Origin: Halobacillus_A sp043497005
Lineage (GTDB): Bacteria; Bacillota; Bacilli; Bacillales; Halobacillaceae
DNA length: 64,000 nt
Assembly: GCF_043497005.1 (NCBI RefSeq)
Contig: NZ_JBIEKE010000003.1
Location: 310,001-374,000, forward strand
Reading direction: 5' to 3'
The notes beneath the pieces are model-generated. The model ran no database searches. It was not told the origin of the DNA and saw only the letters and a list, made by a program, of their open reading frames with translations. The number at the start of each line of letters is the position of its first letter. Within the stretch, counting starts at the first letter, position 1. Both the position numbers and the translations under genes were made by a program. Of the stretch, positions 17,580-25,235 are shown piece by piece.

Positions 17580-18374
17580 CTATGCATGCTGTTGGTAGTA
17601 ATGGCTTAAAGCGATAATCATTGCTCCCATTTTGGGCTTATCCGGCTCAAGCACCTGAGTTATCCCATAACTGCGAAGCTCATCTGCTGTGACACTTCCT
17701 ACGGCAACAGCAGTCACCTCTTGATTAAAAGCAGTACTCAGCTTCTCACTTAACGTACAAAATAGATTTTGTACTTGCGTTTTGCTTGTGAAAACAACTG
17801 CATCTACCTTTTGTTCAATGATAAGTTGCTGTAATTGTTTTACTGTTTCTTGCTCGGGTTCGATGTAATGATAGGGCAGTGACTGATAGAGTTCAATAGG
17901 CAGGGTATTCAATTTATTTAGAATCGCCGGTTCATTCTTATTGTATTGCTGAAGAAAAAACGAGCTGCCTTCTAGATTAACCTGGTCGAGTTCTTGCACT
18001 AATTCATTCATTGTTCCATCGTCAGAGACAATACTCGGCTCCAGGCCTTTTTCCTTTAACCACTTCACCGTTTTACTACCACGTATAGCAAGTTTTGTTT
18101 CTTGTAAAGCTTGGATGTACTCTTCTTGACAACCAAGCCTTCCAGCCGCTTCTTCCAGTGCTCTTGCTCCTATTCCCGTTGTTAATATAACGTAGTTGAA
18201 TTTGGATTTAATGAGCTTGACTACATCTTCTTCCGCTTCTTTTTCATTCAGTACTTTTTGCCCTTGGAGCGATTGAGTCATTGGCGTGCCGCCTTGCTTG
18301 CGTATAAGTTCCTCAATGGATTCAGCTTGTCGATCAGCGGCTATTGCGATTGTTCTTCCAGTAAGCTTTGTCAT
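17580..18374 (-). CDS. hemD: Uroporphyrinogen-III synthase-like protein
   Basis: 264 residues from the ATG at 18374, chosen because GGAGG stands seven bases upstream; longer in-frame starts would run back into the sirB gene. Low-complexity identity but the bilobed HemD pattern is visible: TGRTIAIAADRQ at the start, VILTTGIGARALEEA near 63-77, VDAVVFTSKTQVQNLF near 190-205, and VTAVAVGSVTADELRSYGI near 220-238. HemD cyclises hydroxymethylbilane to uroporphyrinogen III, the substrate of SumT. It is the last gene of the cysH operon, in the place taken by ylnF in B. subtilis. A general haem-pathway hemD is expected elsewhere, so this may be a dedicated paralogue. Function is inferred. Confidence 0.72.
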   Translation of the reverse strand: MTKLTGRTIAIAADRQAESIEELIRKQGGTPMTQSLQGQKVLNEKEAEEDVVKLIKSKFNYVILTTGIGARALEEAAGRLGCQEEYIQALQETKLAIRGSKTVKWLKEKGLEPSIVSDDGTMNELVQELDQVNLEGSSFFLQQYNKNEPAILNKLNTLPIELYQSLPYHYIEPEQETVKQLQQLIIEQKVDAVVFTSKTQVQNLFCTLSEKLSTAFNQEVTAVAVGSVTADELRSYGITQVLEPDKPKMGAMIIALSHYYQQHA

Positions 18375-18393
18375 CTGCATGCCTCCATAGAAG

Positions 18394-19146
18394 TCAGTCT
18401 TTCGCCTCAACGATAACAAATGGGAAATGAAAGGATTCATGCACCCGTTCAATTAAGGCTTGTTTCATATTGGGGTGGTCACCTAACGGACGACAGAGTG
18501 AAGCTCTCACTCCCTCTTTTTGCAGGTTGGTTACTTTTTTCTCCATCGATTGAATAAGCAGACCATCAAACCATAGGTAAGGAACGACCACCACTCGTGA
18601 ATTAAGGGACCATTCTTCAATGATATCATTAAACTTAGGTTCTATGGCAGCTAAATAAGCTGTTTTTACACGAACGTGTAGACGATCTTCTATCGATTGC
18701 GCAATGGATTCGATATCACGCTTCGTAGCTGGGTCGTAGCTTCCTCTTCCAACGAATAAAATCGTCGTATCGTCTGTTAGTGATGAATCTGCTTCTTCTA
18801 TGCGGTCAACCGCCACATCTATGATTCTCTCCTGCACACCCAGGGGCTCGCCATAAGTTAATTCAAGCCACGGATAGATTTCTTTAACTTTCTTCAGTGC
18901 CATTGGAATGTCTTTTAAAGCATGTCCTGCGGTTAAAAGTAAAATAGGAACGACTGAAATAGAAGTCGCTCCTGCATCTATCAATTTACGCACACCTTCT
19001 TGAACATCAGGCTCACTAATTTCAAGAAAGCAAATTTGCTGTAAAGGGGCATCTACAGAGGGTTGAATGTCGGTTAAAAATTCAATCGCTTCCTGTTTTC
19101 CTTTATCATATCTGGTGCCATGACTAATATAAAGTACTCCTTGCAT
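18394..19146 (-). CDS. sirB: Sirohydrochlorin ferrochelatase, CbiX/SirB family (cys operon copy)
   Basis: 250 residues, two CbiX-like halves. The first holds YISHGTRYDKGK with the metal-binding His near residue 9 and the second conserved His in LLLTAGHALKDIP near 76; the second half starts at about 127 with LFVGRGSYDPATK. The enzyme inserts Fe2+ into sirohydrochlorin to give siroheme, the cofactor of sulfite and nitrite reductase. It lies 19 bases upstream of the hemD-like gene and 17 bases after sumT. A paralogue sits in the nitrate operon at 28824. A cobalt-chelating role in cobalamin synthesis is less likely in this context. Confidence 0.88.
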   Translation of the reverse strand: MQGVLYISHGTRYDKGKQEAIEFLTDIQPSVDAPLQQICFLEISEPDVQEGVRKLIDAGATSISVVPILLLTAGHALKDIPMALKKVKEIYPWLELTYGEPLGVQERIIDVAVDRIEEADSSLTDDTTILFVGRGSYDPATKRDIESIAQSIEDRLHVRVKTAYLAAIEPKFNDIIEEWSLNSRVVVVPYLWFDGLLIQSMEKKVTNLQKEGVRASLCRPLGDHPNMKQALIERVHESFHFPFVIVEAKD

Positions 19147-19163
19147 ACCAATTCTCCCTCTTC

Positions 19164-19925
19164 TTATATAACTGATGAAATGATAGGCTGTGGTTCTTTC
19201 TCAAACCACTGTAAGCTCTCACGCAGTCTCACTACTTCACCTATTACTATCATTGATGGATTCGATACTTCATGTAATTTTGTATGAATGGAGGCTAACG
19301 TTCCCGTCACGGTCTTCTGCTCTTGAGTAGTGCCCCAGTGAATAATAGCGACAGGCATGTCCGGGTCCATCCCATGAGTGATGAGCTGTTCACACGTATG
19401 AGGGAACTTTTTTACTCCCATATAAATGCATAGCGTACCTTTATGGCGGGCTAAATTCGTCCAGTAGTCAACAACGTCTTCTTGTGGATTTACTCCAGAT
19501 ACAAAAGTAACAGAAGAACTTAGCTCACGATGAGTCAGAGGAATACCAGCGTAAGCAGGGGCTGCTGATCCCGAAGTAATCCCAGGTATGATTTCAAAAT
19601 CAATTCCTTTTTCACTTAAGACAGCCGCTTCTTCTCCTCCACGGCCAAAGATGAAGGGATCTCCTCCTTTCAAACGTGTTACGACTTTATTTTTCTTAGC
19701 ATATTGCCAGAGAAGATCATTAATATTTTCTTGACGCAACGTGTGCTGGTCTGGCTGCTTCCCGCAGAAAATCAGCTTAGCTCCCTTTGAAGCATATTCC
19801 AGCAGCTCTTCATTAACGAGTCGATCATAAAGGATGACGTCAGCCCTTTCAATTGCCTTCATTCCTTTAACGGTTATTAATTCCGGGTCTCCAGGTCCCG
19901 CTCCTACTAAATAGACTTTCGTCAT
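19164..19925 (-). CDS. sumT: Uroporphyrinogen-III C-methyltransferase (cys operon copy)
   Basis: 253 residues, the length of single-domain SUMT (CobA/CysG C-terminal type). Motifs in order: VGAGPGDPELITVKG near 6-20, VILYDRLV near 30, LKGGDPFIFGRGGEEA near 83-98, PGITSGSAAPAYAGIPLTHR near 113-132, and the late PVAIIHWGTTQEQ. It twice methylates uroporphyrinogen III with SAM to form precorrin-2. The ATG follows GGGGGG. It lies 26 bases after cysC in the sulfate operon and corresponds to ylnD of B. subtilis. A second copy is in the nitrate operon (29586). Confidence 0.93.
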   Translation of the reverse strand: MTKVYLVGAGPGDPELITVKGMKAIERADVILYDRLVNEELLEYASKGAKLIFCGKQPDQHTLRQENINDLLWQYAKKNKVVTRLKGGDPFIFGRGGEEAAVLSEKGIDFEIIPGITSGSAAPAYAGIPLTHRELSSSVTFVSGVNPQEDVVDYWTNLARHKGTLCIYMGVKKFPHTCEQLITHGMDPDMPVAIIHWGTTQEQKTVTGTLASIHTKLHEVSNPSMIVIGEVVRLRESLQWFEKEPQPIISSVI

Positions 19926-19951
19926 TGTTATCCCCCCATGTTGATGAGCTG

Positions 19952-20545
19952 CTAAATCCAGTTTCTCTCTTGGAGAAATTGGATGATTTTCTCAGCGGAT
20001 TCCTCTGCTGATTCTTGCTCTGTATGAATCACAAGTTCACTAGACTGCGGCGCTTCATAAGGAGAATCGATTCCTGTAAAAGATGGAATTTCTCCATTTC
20101 TTACTTTTTTGTAGATGCCTTTAGGATCGCGCTTTTCACACTCTTGTAAAGGACAATCCACGTAGACTTCAACAAACTCTCCTTCTGTTAAGCTAGCGCG
20201 AATCTTATCTCGGTCCGATCGGAAAGGAGAAATAAAGGAGGCGAGTACAATCGTTCCGCTGTCGGCAAAAAGTTTCGCAACTTCTCCCACGCGTCGGATA
20301 TTCTCTTCACGATCCTGATCCCCAAATCCTAAATCCTTGTTCAGCCCGTGCCGTACGTTATCGCCATCTAGTACATAAGTTTGCAGTCCTTTTTCAAAAA
20401 GTTTCTGATTCACAATATTTGCAATGGTCGATTTCCCGGATCCTGATAGTCCTGTTAACCAGATTACACCGCTGGAATGTTTGTTTTTATTACGATAATA
20501 TTCTTTTGTGATAGACGTATCGTGCCATGTAATATTTGAACTCAT
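19952..20545 (-). CDS. cysC: Adenylyl-sulfate kinase
   Basis: 197 residues, the normal size of CysC. It has the P-loop GLSGSGKST near 32-40, the DGDNVRHGLNKDLGF substrate loop near 60-74, and the lid region DPKGIYKKVRNGEIPSFTGIDSPYE near 138-162. It phosphorylates APS to PAPS with ATP. PAPS can be reduced by CysH or used by sulfotransferases; a sulfotransferase-like gene lies at 39700. The gene follows sat by 17 bases in the cysH operon. Confidence 0.95.
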   Translation of the reverse strand: MSSNITWHDTSITKEYYRNKNKHSSGVIWLTGLSGSGKSTIANIVNQKLFEKGLQTYVLDGDNVRHGLNKDLGFGDQDREENIRRVGEVAKLFADSGTIVLASFISPFRSDRDKIRASLTEGEFVEVYVDCPLQECEKRDPKGIYKKVRNGEIPSFTGIDSPYEAPQSSELVIHTEQESAEESAEKIIQFLQERNWI

Positions 20546-20562
20546 GCTAATTCTTCCCTTCT

Positions 20563-21708
20563 TTATTGCGTTACCTTTTGTAATCCTTCAATGAGAATTC
20601 CTGCTACTTCTGGACGGCTGAACGTTTCCGGCGGCTTCTCTCCGCTGCGCAGCATTTCTCTTACTTTGGTTCCTGACAGGATGACATGCTGACTCTTGTC
20701 GTGCGGGCATGTTTTACTAGAAACCATGGCTTTGCATGTGTGGCAGTAAAAGCTATGCTCGAAAAACAACGGCGTGATCCCCAGCTCGTCTTCCGTAAAA
20801 TGGGAGAAGATTTTCTGAGCATCGTACGTACCGTAATAATCGCCTACCCCTGCATGGTCTCTTCCAACGATAAAGTGAGTGCAGCCGAAGTTTTTGCGGA
20901 CAGTGGCGTGAAAAATGGCTTCTCTCGGACCAGCGTACCGCATAGCGGCGTTAAACACAGCAAGAAACACTCGGTCTTTTGGATAATAGTTATCAAGTAA
21001 AACGTGATAGCTTTTCAATCTTACATCACTTGGCACATCATCGCTTTTCGTTTCCCCTACCAGCGGATTTAAAAATAAGCCGTCTACGGTTTCCAGCGCT
21101 GTCTTTTGAATGTGTTCATGAGCACGGTGAACAGGATTACGAGTTTGAAAGCCTACAACTTTTTTCCACCCAAGTTCTTCAAATTCCTTTCGGGTTTCTT
21201 CCGGGTCTAAATAGTAGACTTCCGAATGTTTACGAGGCGGTCGTTTCACTAAATGAATTGGGCCGCCGACATAATAGTCAGGGCGATCAAATAGTTTCTT
21301 TACGCCAGGATGCTCTAACTCTGTTGTTTGATAAACTTTTGCAGCTTCTGTATCTTTTTGAGATGAATAGATTTCTTCCACTTCTATCCAGCCATAAACC
21401 TCACCGTTCTTAGAAAGACTTGCCCAGCTGCCTGCTTGCAGTTCTACTGCTTTTCGTTCATCAACGGGCAATGTTATTGGGATGCTCCAGGGGATCCCAT
21501 TAGCCAGCCTCATGTCACGAACTACAGAAAGGTAATCCTTCTCGCTAAGAAATCCTTCCAGCGGGCTGTAAGCTCCATTGGCGATAAGCTCTAAATCACT
21601 GATCGCAATGTCATCTAATTCAATATCGTGTGCAGTTCTCTCAGGTGAAAACGTTTCTGCATCTACGATTCGGTTGACTAAAACTCCGCCATGCGGTTGA
21701 CTCGTCAT
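20563..21708 (-). CDS. sat: Sulfate adenylyltransferase
   Basis: 381 residues, homomeric ATP sulfurylase type. Key motifs are QTRNPVHRAHE near 194-204 and GRDHAGVGDYYG near 277-288, which bind ATP and sulfate, plus a PUA-like N-terminal domain (about 1-160). A C-terminal zinc-type CHTCKAMVSSKTCPHD cluster near 320 is typical of this subfamily. It makes APS from sulfate and ATP. The ATG follows AAGGAGG. Its start lies next to the cysP stop codon (21710), consistent with coupled translation. Confidence 0.95.
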   Translation of the reverse strand: MTSQPHGGVLVNRIVDAETFSPERTAHDIELDDIAISDLELIANGAYSPLEGFLSEKDYLSVVRDMRLANGIPWSIPITLPVDERKAVELQAGSWASLSKNGEVYGWIEVEEIYSSQKDTEAAKVYQTTELEHPGVKKLFDRPDYYVGGPIHLVKRPPRKHSEVYYLDPEETRKEFEELGWKKVVGFQTRNPVHRAHEHIQKTALETVDGLFLNPLVGETKSDDVPSDVRLKSYHVLLDNYYPKDRVFLAVFNAAMRYAGPREAIFHATVRKNFGCTHFIVGRDHAGVGDYYGTYDAQKIFSHFTEDELGITPLFFEHSFYCHTCKAMVSSKTCPHDKSQHVILSGTKVREMLRSGEKPPETFSRPEVAGILIEGLQKVTQ

Positions 21709-21709
21709 A

Positions 21710-22777
21710 TTAAAATTCCTCCTTAAGTGGTTGCCGTGCTTTTTTTACTAACGTTGACCTTCCAAAATTCGTAAGTACTAATGTAGCAAAAATTCCGCTG
21801 GATATAATAATGACCGTGGATACTTTGGACATAAGAAAAATTTCTGTTAAACAAAAGGCCATCACAAGCGAGATTAATGGAGATGTGACCCATACTTTAG
21901 CAATCCTGTGAATCACTTTATTTCTCCAAATTCCGCGCCAGTCTTTCGTGGCTCCTGCACCCACAATGCCTGAGGTCGTTACTTGAGTCATTGGAATTGG
22001 AATCCCTAACAACGAGGCTCCAATGACAAGAAAGCCAGAGGTCCCGGAGATAACGACTCCGTCTGAGAGCGACAAATGAGAGATCCGCTTTCCGTTTGTT
22101 TCTAAAACTCTGCTGCCTAATAATAAAGCTCCAAGAGCCATAAACAGGCCGCCTGTCAGTAAACCTGTTCCTTTATTTAATACATCTGCTCCGACAAGAG
22201 GACCGACTGCACTAGCCACATTATTCATCCCAGCAGCAATCGCCTCCAGAAATCCTGTAATAATGAGCAAAACAGAAAGAGCGACCGTCAGCTTTTTCGA
22301 TTTCAACTTCTTCGGTTTAAAACGCTCTTTCAGCAGTCCAAAAAGGAAAGTAAGCAGAAAGGCTGCCAAAGGAACAAAAACCCAAAACAATATAATATCG
22401 ACTAATTTACTTAAATAAAGCTGTTGAAGAGAAATGCTTACTCCTACAATCGAACCGACTGTCACTTCACTTGTGGAAAGCGGGATTCCTAATAAGTTCG
22501 TTACAAACAGCGTAAGCGCTGAAACGAATAGAATGATTACTGCAGCTTCAACCGTCAGCAGGCTTTCAGGAATGAGACCTTTACCAATCGTCTCTACCAC
22601 TTCTCCGCCCCACAATGCTCCAAACAGGCAGCCAATTCCGCTTAACAGCAGTGCAATCCATTTTTTGTTAATCACTCGAGCTCCATAAGCAATCCCCATT
22701 GTAGCGGCCGATCCGCTCGCCCCAACATTAAAGGCGTAAAAATAAGCAATGATGAGACTCAAAATGACGAGCGTCAT
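21710..22777 (-). CDS. cysP: Sulfate permease of the PiT family (CysP)
   Basis: 355 residues, nearly the length of B. subtilis CysP (354), with about ten membrane segments in two inverted halves. The PiT signatures are visible: FNVGASGSAATMGIAYGARV near 16-35 in the first half and GISLQ/VGSIVGVS plus the matching VVISGTSGFLVIGASLLGIPIPMTQVTT stretch around 238-265. PiT members carry phosphate or sulfate with H+ or Na+; the position between cysH and sat points to sulfate. Its ATG overlaps the cysH stop as ATGA (22774-22777). Confidence 0.9.
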   Translation of the reverse strand: MTLVILSLIIAYFYAFNVGASGSAATMGIAYGARVINKKWIALLLSGIGCLFGALWGGEVVETIGKGLIPESLLTVEAAVIILFVSALTLFVTNLLGIPLSTSEVTVGSIVGVSISLQQLYLSKLVDIILFWVFVPLAAFLLTFLFGLLKERFKPKKLKSKKLTVALSVLLIITGFLEAIAAGMNNVASAVGPLVGADVLNKGTGLLTGGLFMALGALLLGSRVLETNGKRISHLSLSDGVVISGTSGFLVIGASLLGIPIPMTQVTTSGIVGAGATKDWRGIWRNKVIHRIAKVWVTSPLISLVMAFCLTEIFLMSKVSTVIIISSGIFATLVLTNFGRSTLVKKARQPLKEEF

Positions 22778-23508
22778 GATTGATTATCCTGACTTGAAAC
22801 CGTGTGTAAGCCACACTCGGTTTTTCCAAAGCCTTCCCACCTTCCTGAGCGATCATGAGGATCATCGGATGGTGTTGTACATGGCATGCACCCTATGCTT
22901 GCATATCCTTGATCGTGCAGATCGTTGTAAGGAAGATTGTTTTCTTTAATATGGTTCCAGACATCTTCCCATGTCCAGTGAATCAGAGGACATACTTTTA
23001 CGGAACGAAAACGTTCGTCTTTATTAACGAAGTCCGTTTTACTACGACTGAGTGATTGCTCGCGTCTTAAGCCGGAAACCCAGGCTGTCGCTCCACTCAA
23101 TGCTTCTTCTAACGGTTTAATTTTTCGAATATAGCAGCAATGATCAGGATTTGAATTCCACAGCTGATCCCCGTGCTTATCAGCTTGTTCCTGCAGCGTC
23201 AGCTTCGGTTTTTTCATTGTGATCTGCAGGTCAGGGAAACGTGCTTTTATGCGGTCAATCAGCTCATACGTTTCTTGGAAGTGAACATCTGTATCTAGAA
23301 ATACAATGTGAGCGTCTTTCTTCACTCTTGAGATTAAATCAATCAAGACAATTCCTTCCGCACCAAAGCTGCATGCGTAAACAATGTCATCATAAGAGTT
23401 GTACGCCCATTCTAATATCGTTAATGCACCTTTCGTCTGATCATGTGGTTGAAAATCAGTAAAAGGATCGTTGATAAACGTTTCATAAGTTATCTGTTCA
23501 TGAGTCAA
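22774..23508 (-). CDS. cysH: Phosphoadenylyl-sulfate / adenylyl-sulfate reductase
   Basis: 244 residues. The nucleotide-binding part contains YACSFGAEGIVLIDL near 45-59 (PP-loop type) and VFLDTDVHFQETY near 70-82. Two pairs of cysteines, DHCCYIRKIKPL near 123 and GCMPCTTP near 208, mark the [4Fe-4S]-containing class, and ECGLH near 232 holds the catalytic cysteine that forms the thiosulfonate. Cluster-containing enzymes accept APS and, in B. subtilis, also PAPS. The start is a TTG at 23508 with GGAGGG eight bases upstream. It is the first gene of a seven-gene operon under an S-box riboswitch. Confidence 0.94.
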   Translation of the reverse strand: MTHEQITYETFINDPFTDFQPHDQTKGALTILEWAYNSYDDIVYACSFGAEGIVLIDLISRVKKDAHIVFLDTDVHFQETYELIDRIKARFPDLQITMKKPKLTLQEQADKHGDQLWNSNPDHCCYIRKIKPLEEALSGATAWVSGLRREQSLSRSKTDFVNKDERFRSVKVCPLIHWTWEDVWNHIKENNLPYNDLHDQGYASIGCMPCTTPSDDPHDRSGRWEGFGKTECGLHTVSSQDNQS

Positions 23509-23582
23509 TGTGTAGCCCTCCTATAAAGAGAAAATTCCTTCGCCCGATTTTACTGATCTACTGTCTCTAGTCAGTCATATAA

Positions 23583-23619
23583 GAAAATCCTCTTCTTATT
23601 CATCTAATAAGAAGAGGAT
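23583..23619 (-). terminator. Expression-platform terminator of the cysH S-box
   Basis: On the minus strand ATCCTCTTCTTATT pairs with AATAAGAAGAGGAT, followed by TTTTCTTA. It sits between the aptamer and the cysH start. Confidence 0.88.
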
Positions 23620-23642
23620 GAGAATACCGATCTCGGTCTCTT

Positions 23643-23742
23643 CTTATCTATCAAGCGGTGATGCCTGCTGGAGTTAGCACAGTACTTTTTAAGTCTGTTG
23701 CCGAGGATTCGTCGGGCCAGTCCCTCCACCTCTCTGGATAAG
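23643..23742 (-). ncRNA. SAM-I (S-box) riboswitch upstream of the cysH operon
   Basis: Read on the minus strand, P1 is CTTATC (23742-23737) with GATAAG (23648-23643). The core GAGAGGTGGAGGGACTGGCC, GACGAATCCTCGGCAAC and GTGCTAACTCCAGCA are all present. It places sulfate uptake, activation and reduction and siroheme synthesis under SAM feedback. Confidence 0.96.
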
Positions 23743-23769
23743 AAAAATATTTTTATGTGATTAAATGGA

Positions 23770-23798
23770 AATATACAGGATGAATTTGAAGCTGTCAA
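23770..23798 (-). promoter_or_regulatory. Strong SigA-type promoter of the cysH operon
   Basis: On the minus strand TTGACA (23798-23793), a 17-base spacer and TATATT (23775-23770). The start would be near 23763, about 20 bases before the riboswitch. Confidence 0.8.
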
Positions 23799-24023
23799 AG
23801 GGGTTTTTTGGCGATTTAACGCCCTTCAACGCCCAAAACCCTTTTATTCCTAGTGTTTTAGTCGGTTTTAAAAAATTTAAAAAAATTTTTGAGAAACCAA
23901 AAACGCTCTCTCAGCTTGTAAAAAAAGATGGTTTTGTACATCTCATTATATAAAAAGGAACAGAAAAAGTGACATCTCCTGCAGGACGAGCATACAGAAA
24001 ATGTCCGAAATGACAGACAGAGA
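23797..24023. other. Gap between the cysH promoter and the MFS gene
   Basis: This stretch contains an imperfect inverted repeat (AAAGGGGTTTTTTGGCG at 23797-23813 against CGCCCAAAACCCTTTT near 23830-23846) just behind the -35 box, then AT-rich DNA. The hairpin may terminate upstream minus-strand transcription or hold an operator. No convincing ORF is present. Confidence 0.4.
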
Positions 24024-25232
24024 TTACGCCATTTTTTTATACATAGGAATACAGGCAAACACAAGTATTAAAACTAGACTTGTCGCTGTAATTCCCCACC
24101 ACATAAACTGTTCCCATAACGCCCCGATTGCCGTACTTCCTATGGCGACTCCGATATAATAGCTGATTAAATAAAACCCTGAAGCCCCGCTTCGATGATG
24201 TGATGCTGTCTTACTAACTAAAGCAGCTGCCATGGAGTGAGCAACGAAGAAACCCATACAAATCACCGCAAGTCCTATTAAGATGACGGGGGGCATAGGG
24301 AGAGTTGTCATCCACACACCAGCAAGTAAGACAAACAATCCGGCGATCATTACCTTTGGCAAACCAATTTTCATAGATAACCTCCCAGCTAAAGGCGGGG
24401 CCAGCACGCCAAAGCCATAGGCAAAGTACGTAAATGAAATCCATTTTAGCGGCCAGTTAAACGGATCAGCCTGCAGATAGAACGGCAAATAAGTCCAAAC
24501 TGCAGTGAAAACGATTTGAAGTAATAGTCCCATGAGAAAGAGGACGAGCATATGTGTATCTTTTAAATGGACAAGCATGCCCTGCAAATCCTTGCGTAAC
24601 GGCGTTTTCTGTTTTACGTAAAATCTCTCTTTAGGAAGCAGCAAAATAAACAATGTGGCTGCCACTATTCCAAACCCAGACATGATGAGCAAAGTAGTGT
24701 TCCAGTCTAAAATATCCGTCAGGTAGCCCGCTGCTACCCGGCCCCCCATCCCTCCAAGAGCATTACTTGAAATATACAATGTTACAGCCAGGCCAAGGTG
24801 CTGAGGAGAAACCTCTTCTCCTAGATATCCCATAGCCGCAGCTGGTACACCTGCAAGGAAAAAACCCTGAAGCAGACGCAGTCCTACCAAAGCTTCAAAA
24901 GAAGGAGTAAAAGGCATGGCAAATAACAGTAAAACTGTCATCCCTAAAGAAACGTGCATAAGCAGCAAACGCCCATACCGATCTGCCAAAAAACCTAAAA
25001 TAAATAATCCAGCCACCATAGATATGACCGCCGAAGACACAAGGAAGCTTGACTGCGTGGCTGTAACTTGAAATTCATCGACGAATACAGGAAGCAGCGG
25101 CTGGAATACATAAAGCGTGGAAAACACCAACAAAGAAGCCAGCATTAAGGCGATTGTTACCCGCCAAAATGCTGGTTCTTTAGGTGTATAAGGTTTTTCT
25201 TTTTTCCCACCAAAATCCTTCACGATCATCAT
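24024..25232 (-). CDS. MFS transporter (drug/sugar efflux type)
   Basis: 402 residues with 12 hydrophobic segments and a central cytoplasmic loop (about 200-215). The family signature G-x-L-A-D-R-x-G-R-R/L-L is visible as GFLADRYGRLLLMH near 80, and LRLLQGFFLAGVPAAAMGYLGEE near 118-140 resembles the YnfM/AraJ-like subgroup. The substrate is unknown. The exact start is uncertain: ATGs at 25232 and 25229 and a GTG at 25223 all lie just behind an AAAGG site. It begins three bases after the DASS symporter gene stops, so the two are surely cotranscribed. Confidence 0.82.
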   Translation of the reverse strand: MMIVKDFGGKKEKPYTPKEPAFWRVTIALMLASLLVFSTLYVFQPLLPVFVDEFQVTATQSSFLVSSAVISMVAGLFILGFLADRYGRLLLMHVSLGMTVLLLFAMPFTPSFEALVGLRLLQGFFLAGVPAAAMGYLGEEVSPQHLGLAVTLYISSNALGGMGGRVAAGYLTDILDWNTTLLIMSGFGIVAATLFILLLPKERFYVKQKTPLRKDLQGMLVHLKDTHMLVLFLMGLLLQIVFTAVWTYLPFYLQADPFNWPLKWISFTYFAYGFGVLAPPLAGRLSMKIGLPKVMIAGLFVLLAGVWMTTLPMPPVILIGLAVICMGFFVAHSMAAALVSKTASHHRSGASGFYLISYYIGVAIGSTAIGALWEQFMWWGITATSLVLILVFACIPMYKKMA

Positions 25233-25235
25233 CCT

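Noticed and set aside
18375..18452. N-terminal extension of the HemD-like protein
   Set aside because: It would overlap sirB by 59 bases, while the ATG at 18374 has a well placed GGAGG.
23765..23953. 62-residue plus-strand ORF
   Set aside because: It lies over the cysH promoter on the opposite strand and has no ribosome binding site.
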